Translations under genes and position numbers: made by a program | NCBI GenBank assembly: GCA_945957605.1 | Contig: CAMFLR010000006.1 | Coordinates: 1-64,000 of the forward strand | Length of the DNA: 64,000 nt | Source: an uncultured Isosphaeraceae bacterium | GTDB lineage: Bacteria > Planctomycetota > Planctomycetia > Isosphaerales > Isosphaeraceae | Direction of reading: 5' to 3' | Shown: in pieces, positions 42,167 through 51,603 of the stretch | How positions within the stretch are numbered: the first letter of the stretch is position 1 | Layout of the letters: each line of letters starts with the position of its first letter | The notes under the pieces: model-generated | What the model was told of the DNA's origin: nothing | Seen by the model: the letters and a program-made list of their open reading frames with translations, nothing else | Databases searched by the model: none

Positions 42167-45100
42167 GACTCGTGTCCCGTTTCGGTCGTCGGGCTCGCGG
42201 ATTTAGGCGGTGGTTCAACTGCTGACGGCGGTGGGCCGATGAGGATGCGATCGTTTGAAAGCGGACGCGTACGGATGGCCGTCGACTCATCGTCGCTGAT
42301 TGGCGTGTGCACGAGGCTCGTTGTCCGTTGCGGCCCCTGAGTGTGGCTGCCAGACGATTCGATCACGCGCGGCCTACCGCCGGAGCGTCGATCGATCACG
42401 CGCTGGAGTACGAGCGCGATACCAGCGAGCGTCGCGCCGAGCATTCCTGATTGCACTACTTGAAACGTGATGTTCGGATCCCAGCCGACGGCGACGATGA
42501 AAACGGCCATCGCGGCCGGAATGATGAGCGACCGAAGCGCGGGTCGAGCGATGACGAGCAAAATGCCGAAGAGTCCGACGCTTCCGGAGCAGATCGCCAG
42601 GAGCAAGACGCGCGAGACGGTCATCACCGGCATGCGTGCCGGACCTTCGGTACGACGGAACAGGTATGCGTGACCGGTTCCAACTGCGGGTGGTTCGTCG
42701 TTCGCTCGTTTCCGAGCGGTGCCGCTGAACCAGGCGCGAAGTTCATCGACCGACATGACCGGACGGCGAATCCAGACGAATCGGTCCCAGGCCCATTCGT
42801 TCTGGTCGGTCCACCCTGTGGGAACGCCGAGAATAGCAACGGTATTCGGCACCGAGACGTTCCAGTACGTCGTCTGCCAGATTGCGGACTCAACCGCAGG
42901 CGGCTCCCATGCCGACTTCGACCGCGCTGGCGTGGCATAGTCGATCGCCAGAATCACCCCGCCATCGGACGGGAGCAAGACGCGATACTGTGTCCCTTCG
43001 CCCACCTTTTCGACGTCGGTGAGTGCCTGACCATTCACCTGTGCCTGGATCCAGCGCGACTCAGGCGGCAACGCCACCACGACATCGCGCCCGTGTGACT
43101 CAAACCGGAGAGTCGCCGTTGTGCGGAGTTCGTCATTGCCGACCGATGTCGACAACAACGCCCGGCCGATCACCAGCGAGGGCAGACCGACCAGCGGCTC
43201 GGCACGAACCGAGAATTCAGGCAGCGATTCCGAGTTGGACGCGACATACGCAAGCGATCCGGCGGCGATTTCGTTCGATGCGTCGCTAGCACCCGACGGC
43301 GCGAGTTGCTGCGACCAACCGGCGGGCTTCATTTCAACCTTGAGCCCGGGCTCGGCCTCGAAGGCGAATCGCGTGTTGCCCTCGCCCATCGGCTGCACGC
43401 GCAGCGTCTCAAAGCGCCCGGCGAACGCCTTATCACTGGGAATTGGCGCATCGAAGGTCGTGCGATAGCGGAAGCGCAAATCGATCCGCTTGACGTCTGG
43501 CTTCGCGAGCGTGAGCGTGTAGCGGCGGCGGCCGTCTGGCAGCGCCGAAGCCGGTTCCCGGCGCGCAATTTCCACACCCTCGACCTCCCACGATCGGTCC
43601 ACGCCGGGAGGAACAAGCACGTCGAATTCAGAGAGCAAACCATTCACAACTTCAAGCGAAACGCTTGAACGATAGTCAATCCCAGTGCGAGTGACTCGCG
43701 CCTTTACTTCCGAATGAGACCGAATGTCGCGCTTTTGTTGGGCAAGCCGAAGCGGCAGCGTGTCGGGATTGCCGTCGTATGTCAACCAGGTCAGAGTCGA
43801 CTCGATTCCCGGGGTGGCTGTCGAGCTCAGCGTCCAGTCGCCAGCGGCGGGGGGCAATGCGCGAAGGAATTGCGGTTCGACTGGGGCCTTTGCTGCCACC
43901 TCGGCAAGATCGGCGTCGATTCCAACCGCGCGACGGATGGCGATCCGTCCGCCGAGACTCGCCGTGCGATCGGGTTCGATGAGTCCCAGCAGCGTCCGTG
44001 TCGAGCGGCTCCAACGCTGATGCGTGACGAGCTTGATCCGAAACACACCGAGGTCGCGGGCATGCGGCGTGAGCCGCACATTTAGCAACCGCTTTGCAAT
44101 CGGCGTAAATCCACGTTCTGGGGTTGGGTCCATCCCAAGCTTGGCCGATTCGATATTTTCATCGGCGGCAACCGTGTCGAGCGTCACGTTCACAGGCACG
44201 TGAAACCGCACATTGAAGGTCTGGCCCGGCGTCGCGCGGAATTGAAATTCCGACTCGATTGTCACCTGGTCGGGAAGCGCGGTCACCAGCGACCGATTAC
44301 GTGACTCGAGCGAAGGCGGCGCGGAATCGACCTTGAGACTGAGCTCGAACGGTTGCTCGACAAACCGATACGCCAGAGTCGTTCCCGGTCGGCTCCGAAG
44401 CTCGGCGGGAAGGTCTTCGGCGGGGTCGATACGCGTCAGGCCGCGCACCACCGATCCATCAACCCAAATCGAACCGTTTTGCGTGAGCGAAATCGCTCCG
44501 GTTTGAAGCGTGGCGCCTGCGATGGGATAGCCCTTCATACTCACATTCGCGCCGTTACGTGCCGAAAGCTTGCGGCGGGTATTGAACGTCACCGTCGCGC
44601 CCAAACTCCCCTGGCGGAGCGGGTCGGGAAGGTCGATCACAAAGTAGCGATTCGGCGCCTTCGTTACGGTATCAACCGCCAGCGATCGGCCGTCGAGTTC
44701 GAGGTCGATCAGGTCTTCGTCGGCGTCGAGCGTGAATTGGAGCGAGCGCGTTGTGCCGCGAACCGCCGTAATCGACCAGCGCGCACGCGTGCGAATCGCT
44801 TCAGCCGTCACGTCAACTGCTAACTCGCCCTGCGCAGAGAGGAGCGGCGGCAGAAGCATCGATTGTTCGAGCGGCACGCGCCAGGTGAGGTCGAGCCGAT
44901 TCCTCGGCGTCATCGAAACCGCGATCTTGCCGCCTGTCTTTTGTCCGGCGGATTTTTGAACGGTTACGGGGTCGTGGCCGCCGAGTGCGGCGTCGATTGC
45001 CGACTCTTCGAGTGTCAGGTCAACGGCGGTCGTCGCTGCGAGTGGAATCGCCAGGTCGAGCCGCCGCTCTTCACCATTCGTCACCACAGCCGCCGTGAAC

Positions 45101-45723
45101 TCAACGTCCACGACGTGCCGCCCTGCCCCCGTAACTTCCGCCTCCCACGCCCCGCCACCCACACCGTTCCGCACCTGCAAAAGCTGACCACGCTCGCTCA
45201 CGCGCCCGACGGGTAGGCCATCGAGTCTAAGTGCGACCCAGCGCGGTTGGGCATCGTCGTTGAAGACCTCAAACTCGGCCGCAAGTCGCGCGGTTTTCGA
45301 GCCAGCCTGGCCTTTGATCGTCACTCGCGCAATCGAAGGTGCCGGCGCGGTCGGCTTCGTAGCGTTCGCGGGCGTTGTCGCCTTGAGAAGCGACTGATAC
45401 CGATCGCCCCGAAGCAGAACGAAGTCGGGCGACTGGATCCGCGCGAGGAATGCGTCGAGCGACGCCGGACTTTCCAGAAATATCGGCACAGCCGGCTCGG
45501 CGGGCTGCGGTCCTTGCGCTGGTGCAGGCGCGGGAGAGGACGGGGCCGATGGGGGATCGGCGGCAACGGTGGGGATGACCCACGCCAGAACGAGTAAGGC
45601 GGGCAGGATTCGGGCCAAGGGCTTACGGTCCGTGCGGATACAACCAGAGCCGCGCGGACAGTTGAAAAGATGGCCCGACTGCCAGTGGAAACACCGGCGT
45701 CGAGCCTCGCGCAGCTTCTCCAT
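42163..45723 (-). CDS. Large secreted/membrane protein related to its downstream neighbour
   Basis: A 1186-residue protein with an N-terminal signal (hydrophobic ILPALLVLAWVIPTVAA) and a Pro/Ala linker. A long beta-rich region begins with a block like those in the 2318-residue protein (FVLLRGDRYQSLLKA and then VTIKGQAGSK). Three hydrophobic helices lie near 1035-1110, with a Pro/Ser/Thr tail behind them. It has no recognised enzyme motif. The ATG at 45723 begins MEKLREARRR; a GTG at 45744 is the alternative. It is 46 nt after the monophosphatase gene and overlaps the giant gene by 4 nt, so the pair is made together. Confidence 0.8.
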   Translation of the reverse strand: MEKLREARRRCFHWQSGHLFNCPRGSGCIRTDRKPLARILPALLVLAWVIPTVAADPPSAPSSPAPAPAQGPQPAEPAVPIFLESPASLDAFLARIQSPDFVLLRGDRYQSLLKATTPANATKPTAPAPSIARVTIKGQAGSKTARLAAEFEVFNDDAQPRWVALRLDGLPVGRVSERGQLLQVRNGVGGGAWEAEVTGAGRHVVDVEFTAAVVTNGEERRLDLAIPLAATTAVDLTLEESAIDAALGGHDPVTVQKSAGQKTGGKIAVSMTPRNRLDLTWRVPLEQSMLLPPLLSAQGELAVDVTAEAIRTRARWSITAVRGTTRSLQFTLDADEDLIDLELDGRSLAVDTVTKAPNRYFVIDLPDPLRQGSLGATVTFNTRRKLSARNGANVSMKGYPIAGATLQTGAISLTQNGSIWVDGSVVRGLTRIDPAEDLPAELRSRPGTTLAYRFVEQPFELSLKVDSAPPSLESRNRSLVTALPDQVTIESEFQFRATPGQTFNVRFHVPVNVTLDTVAADENIESAKLGMDPTPERGFTPIAKRLLNVRLTPHARDLGVFRIKLVTHQRWSRSTRTLLGLIEPDRTASLGGRIAIRRAVGIDADLAEVAAKAPVEPQFLRALPPAAGDWTLSSTATPGIESTLTWLTYDGNPDTLPLRLAQQKRDIRSHSEVKARVTRTGIDYRSSVSLEVVNGLLSEFDVLVPPGVDRSWEVEGVEIARREPASALPDGRRRYTLTLAKPDVKRIDLRFRYRTTFDAPIPSDKAFAGRFETLRVQPMGEGNTRFAFEAEPGLKVEMKPAGWSQQLAPSGASDASNEIAAGSLAYVASNSESLPEFSVRAEPLVGLPSLVIGRALLSTSVGNDELRTTATLRFESHGRDVVVALPPESRWIQAQVNGQALTDVEKVGEGTQYRVLLPSDGGVILAIDYATPARSKSAWEPPAVESAIWQTTYWNVSVPNTVAILGVPTGWTDQNEWAWDRFVWIRRPVMSVDELRAWFSGTARKRANDEPPAVGTGHAYLFRRTEGPARMPVMTVSRVLLLAICSGSVGLFGILLVIARPALRSLIIPAAMAVFIVAVGWDPNITFQVVQSGMLGATLAGIALVLQRVIDRRSGGRPRVIESSGSHTQGPQRTTSLVHTPISDDESTAIRTRPLSNDRILIGPPPSAVEPPPKSASPTTETGHES

Positions 45724-45769
45724 TCTATCACGCGAACGGGGCACCGGCCACGAACAAACCCCGCGACCG

Positions 45770-46567
45770 TTATCCCTTGCCGAGCCCCTGTCGAGCCCGC
45801 ATCACCGCCTCGCCATGCAGATGACCATTTGTCGCGAGCAGCGTCGGCTGATCGATCGAGTATGGCATGCCGTCGATGGCACAAATCGTCCCACCGGCTT
45901 CAGTCACGAGCAGAAGTCCTGCCGCGACGTCCCAGGGATGAACCGATGTTGTGTAATAGACATCAAACCCGCCCGCCGCGAGCAGGCCAAGATTAAGGGC
46001 GGTCGAGCCGGTGCGACGAACCGAGTGGGTTTCGGTCGAAAACGCGCGAAAGAGCCCGAGTTGCCGCTCGGCATCTTTCTTGAACTGCGTCGGTAACCCG
46101 GCAGAAATCAGCGACGACCTCAATGCGCTCACATTGCTCACGCGAATCGGCTGGCCGTTGCGTGTCGCGCCGCCACCCAACGATGCCGAATAGCAAGTGT
46201 TCGTCAATGGGTCGAACACCACACCAACCACCATCTTGCCCGCGTGTTCCAGACCAATTGACACGCACCAGAATGGAAAACCGTGGGCGAAGTTGATGGT
46301 GCCGTCGAGCGGGTCGACGATCCACTTCCAGGGGCGAGACGGGTCGGGGACGACGTTGTCCTCTTCAGCGAGCAGCGTGTGCTCGGGATAGCGTTCGGCA
46401 ATCATCGATGCGATCAGCCGCTGGCTCGCGGTATCTGCCTCGGTGACGAGGTCGCTCGGCCCTTTCTCACGGGCGGAAACCTTGCCAAACGCGTCGCGGA
46501 GAACCTCGCCGGCTGCGTGGGCGAGGCTCTCCGCAAACTTCAATTCTTCTGCATAAGTACCAGGCAA
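45770..46567 (-). CDS. Inositol monophosphatase family protein
   Basis: A 265-residue Mg2+-dependent phosphatase. Metal ligands are Glu69 in AEED, Asp85 and Asp88 in DPLDGTINFAHGFP (85-98), and the second motif WDVAAGLLLVTEAGG near 212. Substrates in this family include inositol-1-phosphate, histidinol phosphate and 3'-phosphoadenosine-5'-phosphate; the sequence alone does not choose among them, though length and motifs fit SuhB-type IMPases. The start is TTG at 46567 with AAGGA 7 nt upstream. It sits between the FecR/HEAT gene and the giant protein pair, with short gaps, in one probable operon. Confidence 0.93.
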   Translation of the reverse strand: MPGTYAEELKFAESLAHAAGEVLRDAFGKVSAREKGPSDLVTEADTASQRLIASMIAERYPEHTLLAEEDNVVPDPSRPWKWIVDPLDGTINFAHGFPFWCVSIGLEHAGKMVVGVVFDPLTNTCYSASLGGGATRNGQPIRVSNVSALRSSLISAGLPTQFKKDAERQLGLFRAFSTETHSVRRTGSTALNLGLLAAGGFDVYYTTSVHPWDVAAGLLLVTEAGGTICAIDGMPYSIDQPTLLATNGHLHGEAVMRARQGLGKG

Positions 46568-46622
46568 GAGACGTTCCTTGGTCGAGACAATCAGGACAGT
46601 TCGCCGCGTGAGTTTATCCGCA

Positions 46623-48521
46623 TCACTTGCGCGGAAGAACAGGCGCGGGAGGCAAACCCTTGATGAGTTCCTTCTTGTGCAAGAGGTCTTGCCAGGCCTT
46701 CAGCCCCTTCCCTTCGGGCTTGAGCGGGTCGTACTCGAGCGCATCGCGGTGGGTGATCGCCTTGAGCGCGGTGATCGCCAATTCGCGGGTGCCGAGTTCC
46801 GGCGATGTGAGCAGGCGGACCAGTTCGGCACCCGTGGTCTCGAGCAGCGTTTCCTCGGCCGTGAAACCAACGAGCAGTTTCTCGACGTCGTCCGCCCATT
46901 CTTGACCGAAGACGTTCGTCAGTTCGGTGCGAACACCCTTTGAACTATCTCCGCCGCGTGCCAGGAGCGAACGCAGAACGTCGGCAGCAGCGGCGCGGGT
47001 GGCGGCGTCGGTCGACGCATTGTTCAGCACGGGCACGATCATCTCGGCATCGCCAATCGCACCAAGGCCGCGAATCGCCAGCAGGCGGATGTCCTGATCG
47101 TCGCTATCAACCGCCTCGACCAGGTCTCGGAGGATCGCACCACCGGGCCGGAAGAACTTGGCGAACCGCGCGGCGAGTTGCTTCTCGGCCGGTGAGGCCC
47201 CTGTATCACCGACCCAGCCCGGAAGCTTGGGATTGCCGGCAACACGGATCGCTCCACCGCTGGTCACCGATGCAGACGCTGGCCCCTTCACGACTTCCTT
47301 GTTGCCGCCGCTATCAATTGTGGCCTCGCCCGACGAGACATAAACGACCAAGGGTGCGGCCGTCGCTTCTGTGCTTCCAGGTGCGAGACTCCACGCCCGT
47401 TCAATGCCAACGAGCACGCCAGGCCCAGGCGCGATCGTCACGCGTGAGTTCCCGACCTTGACCGTGTAGGGATGATCGACATCCGCCCCCTTCAGCAGTG
47501 CCCGACCATCGTCGAGGGTCACGGTAAACGGTTGCGACGTGCCGATCGTCAACTTCGCACCACCGATGAGGCTCGCCTGCACAGGACCAGCAGTGACGTT
47601 CGTCCAGAAGGGATCGAGATTCAGCAAGCGGGCTCCGTCCTTGATCGGGTCGGCGTCGACGAGGCGATTCCAGGCCGATTTGCCGGCGTTCCAGCCGTAA
47701 ATCACGCCATCACCGGCTGCGACCGACATCGCACCAGGCTTGGGCGCGGCAGCGGTTTTTGTTTCTGCCTCGGGCTTAACGGGCTCGGGTGCTTTTGTCT
47801 CAGTCTTAGCGACCGTCGTCGGCGCGATCGGTTGCGCGGCGGCGTTGGCTTCCGCGGTATCTGCTCCTGGCGGCTTGGGCAGCGTGGCCTGAATGACCTG
47901 ACTGCGGTTGGCTGCCAGCACGTCTTCGCGGGACGTGTCGGGCGATAGCGATGTGTATGCGGTCCAGCCGATCACAGCGAGAAGCGCAGCGACGAGGGCA
48001 CCGATCCCGAGCCGCTCGTTGATTGGCCTTCCAGGCACAATCGGCGCCGTCCACTCGACAGGCGGCACAGTTTCGCGTTTGGGAGTTTCATGTGTCGCCT
48101 CGGAAAACACTGGCTGGGCTGACACTCTTTTGACCGATTCGCGCCCCTTGATGAGGCGATACATCCGATGCCGCGCTTCAGGCGGAACCTTCGCCTTGTG
48201 GCCGATCAGGCTGAGAATCTGGTGCGCGCTTGCCACTTCCGCCAGGTGGACGTCCGAAGTGAGGCACTTCTTTTCGAATTCAACCACATCATCCGGCGCC
48301 AGCTCATCGCTGAGATACGCGGCGACGGTGTTGGGATCGGTCGCGTCGGGTCCGGTTGTCGGTGGCACCAGCAACCGCCGCTGGCGCATGACTCGATAAG
48401 TGCGGTCGATCACTTCCTGGGCGAATGGCGATTCGGAAACCTGTTTGCCAATTTGCTTTACGTCTGATGCCGGCAGCTTGTCGTCAAGCCAGGCCAGCAG
48501 GGTGCGCAGGGTGAGTCTCAT
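46623..48521 (-). CDS. FecR-like membrane protein with C-terminal HEAT repeats
   Basis: A 632-residue protein. The first 150 residues resemble a zinc-less anti-sigma or carboxyl-regulator-like helical domain (LRTLLAWLDDKLPASDVK and AYLSDELAPDDVVEFE). One membrane helix lies near 178-196. Behind a Pro/Ala/Thr linker is a FecR-like beta domain (about 295-410), and then HEAT-like repeats (about 450-600; DIRLLAIRGLGAIGDAEMI). FecR-type domains sense or signal across membranes, and HEAT repeats bind proteins. It may connect cytoplasmic regulation with the giant proteins encoded downstream. ATG start at 48521, weak Shine-Dalgarno. Confidence 0.8.
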   Translation of the reverse strand: MRLTLRTLLAWLDDKLPASDVKQIGKQVSESPFAQEVIDRTYRVMRQRRLLVPPTTGPDATDPNTVAAYLSDELAPDDVVEFEKKCLTSDVHLAEVASAHQILSLIGHKAKVPPEARHRMYRLIKGRESVKRVSAQPVFSEATHETPKRETVPPVEWTAPIVPGRPINERLGIGALVAALLAVIGWTAYTSLSPDTSREDVLAANRSQVIQATLPKPPGADTAEANAAAQPIAPTTVAKTETKAPEPVKPEAETKTAAAPKPGAMSVAAGDGVIYGWNAGKSAWNRLVDADPIKDGARLLNLDPFWTNVTAGPVQASLIGGAKLTIGTSQPFTVTLDDGRALLKGADVDHPYTVKVGNSRVTIAPGPGVLVGIERAWSLAPGSTEATAAPLVVYVSSGEATIDSGGNKEVVKGPASASVTSGGAIRVAGNPKLPGWVGDTGASPAEKQLAARFAKFFRPGGAILRDLVEAVDSDDQDIRLLAIRGLGAIGDAEMIVPVLNNASTDAATRAAAADVLRSLLARGGDSSKGVRTELTNVFGQEWADDVEKLLVGFTAEETLLETTGAELVRLLTSPELGTRELAITALKAITHRDALEYDPLKPEGKGLKAWQDLLHKKELIKGLPPAPVLPRK

Positions 48522-48606
48522 CGGGGGTCGCTCCGTGGATGCGCGTCATGCGAGAGGTCGCTTTTCCTTATTAGTGCGATCTCGAAGCGCGATCCGTCGA
48601 AATCGG

Positions 48607-50805
48607 TTAACGATTTTCGGAAGCGGCCACGGAATAAATCTTGAACAGGTTGTCGCCGTACAGAAGCGTGAACGTTTCGGGATGCAAGTCAGCCCAGACA
48701 CGTTCGATTGTAAAGTGCTCCGAGTTGGCGACGTTATGCACGCCTTCGGTCGGGTCGGCACGGGTTACGACTAGCAGTTTGATGTCGGCGGCGCGTAAAT
48801 TCGCCAGCCACGCGTCGTAGTCGGGATAGGCGCGATCCCAGCCGGGCCGGGTGTCATCCCAACGCGATGGGAGATCGAGCGACTCGGCCGCGGCGTGGAA
48901 ATCGTGCGGCCGCCAATTGCGCTGTTTGTTGATGTTGATGTAGAAGACGTCGCTACGGAAATCGGGGCCCATCAAATAGTAAGGCAGATTCGTGCCGGCG
49001 TAGGCAATGCGTGTTCCCGAGGGCGGAACTCTCAGGTCGAGATCGACCCAGCCGTGCAAATAGTCTGGGAAATTCGGGAACTTGTTCAGAACCGGAAACT
49101 TGTTTTCCCAGTAGACCGAGGCACACATCGCAATAAACAGAGCGGTCGCGCAAAACAGATCCATCACGACCTTTTGCCAACCCATCCGCCAGTTCCAGAC
49201 CAGCGTCAGTCCAAGCACGACGGAACCAAGGCCGACAAGCAACTCGCACGTGGACGTCATCGGCCGATTCGAACCGGGCACTGCGAGGAAGCCCATCAAT
49301 ATCTCAAATAGACGCACCGGCGATGGGCTGAAGTTGGGGACCTGGGGCGTTAAGTCCCAGAATCCGCGAGCGTGCGTTGGTCGCAGAGGCCATCCTTCGG
49401 GTGTCAGGATGTGAAACACTAGCGCTGTTACCACGAGTGCACGGACGATTTTGCCGCGATCGAGCAGCGCCGCGAGCGGGATGGCGGCGAGTCCGGTCGC
49501 GTGCAGCATGAACCGCTGCTGAGTTCGGTAAGGGATGACCAGCCAGTATAACGCGATGTTGAGAAGCGCGAGCCCCGCGCAGCACCAGATGAGCCGGTCT
49601 GTTTCCTTGCGGCTTCGGCCGATCGCCCAGAAACCCGTGAGACCTGCAATCCAGAATGGAACCAAACGCGGGTCGAACACGGTCATCATCAGGTCGATGA
49701 ACGCCTGCCACGACTTGAACGGTATGTAGTACTTGCTCGTTGGCATCACCTCTGCGCTGTACCAACCGCGCAAGATCTCGCGGCCACCCAATTTGAGATC
49801 GAGCGGATAGAGCGGGTTGTTCGTCCACATCCAGTTGCGGACAAGCCAGTAACCCTCGAGTACAAACGGTGCCATCGCCAAGATGGTCAGCGCCTGAAGT
49901 TTGCGAAAAACAGGCATGTCCGCGCGTAGGACCGCGAATCCGATGCAGCCAAGCAGAGTGGGGATGAAAACAATCCCGGGCGCCTTGCATCCCCAGGCCG
50001 CACCAGCCGCGAGTCCGCAAAGCACGACCGACGGCACGCAGTGATCACCGAGAAGGAAATGCGATGCGAAATAGCAGGCAAGCAAATATCCAGCGATGAA
50101 CAACGTGTCGACATTCGGCTGCGACGTGAAAAACATCAACGGGCTGAGGTTGAAGAAGCAGCACGTCGCGATCATCGAACCCGAAACCGTTACCTGCGCC
50201 TTACGACAAAGTCCGTAAATCGCGCCAGCGGCGACGAACAGAAACGGAATCTGGCCTATGCGCGCGAGGCGATCTCCGCCCCACATCACGAACAGCCACG
50301 TATGCCAGAGGTCGCCGACCGCTGGAAAATAAGGCGCTGCCGACTCCCCGAACGGAGTGGGAACCAGGAAAATCCGCTCGGCCTTCCACCACTTCGCCGC
50401 AAAATAGAGGTGGTAAATTGGCCCATCGCTGGCAACTTCGACGGGAAACATCAACGAATAGGCACTCACCGACAGGATCGACCAGAGCGTGAACCCTAGC
50501 GCGATGCATGCGCCGAGCGAAAGCTTCTCTCGCGCAGACGGTTCCAAATCTTCGTCGGCCACCAAATTCCTGGTGCCGTACAGGCCCGTAACAAAAGCTA
50601 GCACCGAGCTTGCAAGCAACCAGACACGCGTGAGATTGCCGGTCAGCCCGAGCGCGAGCACGCTGAGAGAAAGCCAAGTCCATCCAAGAACGACGGTACC
50701 GAGCACAGCAGGAAGCCCGCTGGGCAGACGAAACCAAACTCGAGCCGCGCGATAACTTCCCAGGGCGAGAAAGGTCAGTCCGGCGACGCTCCAAACCCAA
50801 TCCAT
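48607..50805 (-). CDS. Large polytopic membrane glycosyltransferase-like protein
   Basis: A 732-residue protein with about twelve to fourteen hydrophobic segments and a short extracytoplasmic C-terminus. The early loop carries the FPVEVASDGPIYHLYFAAKW stretch, which fits the catalytic acidic loop of GT39/GT83 (ArnT-like) polyprenyl-phosphate-sugar transferases. Its role would be sugar addition outside the cytoplasm. The start at 50805 begins the first helix and is preceded by GGGA; the frame is open to 50841. It heads a series of minus genes down to 35210, with gaps of 85 nt or less. Divergent from the SIS/ROK pair. Confidence 0.8.
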   Translation of the reverse strand: MDWVWSVAGLTFLALGSYRAARVWFRLPSGLPAVLGTVVLGWTWLSLSVLALGLTGNLTRVWLLASSVLAFVTGLYGTRNLVADEDLEPSAREKLSLGACIALGFTLWSILSVSAYSLMFPVEVASDGPIYHLYFAAKWWKAERIFLVPTPFGESAAPYFPAVGDLWHTWLFVMWGGDRLARIGQIPFLFVAAGAIYGLCRKAQVTVSGSMIATCCFFNLSPLMFFTSQPNVDTLFIAGYLLACYFASHFLLGDHCVPSVVLCGLAAGAAWGCKAPGIVFIPTLLGCIGFAVLRADMPVFRKLQALTILAMAPFVLEGYWLVRNWMWTNNPLYPLDLKLGGREILRGWYSAEVMPTSKYYIPFKSWQAFIDLMMTVFDPRLVPFWIAGLTGFWAIGRSRKETDRLIWCCAGLALLNIALYWLVIPYRTQQRFMLHATGLAAIPLAALLDRGKIVRALVVTALVFHILTPEGWPLRPTHARGFWDLTPQVPNFSPSPVRLFEILMGFLAVPGSNRPMTSTCELLVGLGSVVLGLTLVWNWRMGWQKVVMDLFCATALFIAMCASVYWENKFPVLNKFPNFPDYLHGWVDLDLRVPPSGTRIAYAGTNLPYYLMGPDFRSDVFYININKQRNWRPHDFHAAAESLDLPSRWDDTRPGWDRAYPDYDAWLANLRAADIKLLVVTRADPTEGVHNVANSEHFTIERVWADLHPETFTLLYGDNLFKIYSVAASENR

Positions 50806-50996
50806 CAACGTCCCATTCCCGCGTAAGTCACGACGTGTCACAACCGAGCAGCGATGTCATCATTGTCGTCAGACCCGGGCGTCTCTCACAAGGGGGCCTC
50901 TCGACCTTCGCGCGTTTCGCATCCTTCGCTAGAATCACGAATCGAAAAAACCGGACACGGATTTCCGGCACCCCCGCCTCGAAGGAGCGATCGGCC
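50806..50996. other. Divergent intergenic region (191 bp) with plus promoter candidate
   Basis: No protein-coding frame is supported. TAGAAT at 50930-50935 is a fair -10 box; the best -35 at the right spacing is TTCGCG (50907-50912), which is poor. AAGGAG at 50982-50987 is the Shine-Dalgarno of the SIS gene. Confidence 0.35.
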
Positions 50997-51599
50997 ATGC
51001 TCGGAGCGACACTCAGCGCCAAGGCTTATTTTGACCGGGTCTGCCAAGAGATCCAGCGGCTCGACCTTCGCCAGATCGAGGCGTTCTCACAACTCATAGA
51101 AGATGCATACCACGCTGGCAAATTCGTGTTCATCATTGGCAACGGCGGCTCGGGCGCGAACGCGTCGCACCTTTGCGAAGATCTTTGCAAGTGCACCTTG
51201 CGCGACTTCGAAAATCAAAAGCGGCTTCGCGTCCTCTCGTTGACCGACAATACGGCCGGAATCATGGCCTGGGCGAACGACGAAGGATACGAGCGAGTGT
51301 TCGTCGAACAGCTCAAAAACCTAGCCTCGCCGGGCGACGTCTTGCTCGCTATCAGCGGCTCGGGAAATAGCCCGAACATCCTTCGCGCTGTCGAGTGGGC
51401 AAACAACAATGGCATGAAGACGCTTGGCATCACCGGCTTCGGCGGCGGCAAGCTCAAGTCGTTGGCACACTTGAACTTCCACGCCGGTATCGACGACATG
51501 GGCATTGCCGAGTCGTTGCATCAGGTCGCGTTCCATTACATTATCGATGACCTGTATCGCCGCATCTCGGGACCGATCACAATCGCGCAGGCTTCCTGA
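50997..51599 (+). CDS. SIS-domain phosphosugar isomerase, GmhA-like
   Basis: A 200-residue single SIS domain. GNGGSGANASHLCEDL (48-63), ISGSGNSPN (about 118-126) and ESLHQVAFHYIIDDL near the C-terminus match GmhA, which converts sedoheptulose-7-phosphate to heptose phosphate for LPS heptose. The putative active-site Glu/His pair is retained. An isomerase role for this organism's LPS-like heptose would fit the GT9 gene elsewhere in the window. AAGGAG lies 9 nt before the ATG at 50997; the frame is open to 50835. The ROK kinase gene follows after 4 nt. Confidence 0.85.
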   Translation: MLGATLSAKAYFDRVCQEIQRLDLRQIEAFSQLIEDAYHAGKFVFIIGNGGSGANASHLCEDLCKCTLRDFENQKRLRVLSLTDNTAGIMAWANDEGYERVFVEQLKNLASPGDVLLAISGSGNSPNILRAVEWANNNGMKTLGITGFGGGKLKSLAHLNFHAGIDDMGIAESLHQVAFHYIIDDLYRRISGPITIAQAS

Positions 51600-51603
51600 C
51601 TCC

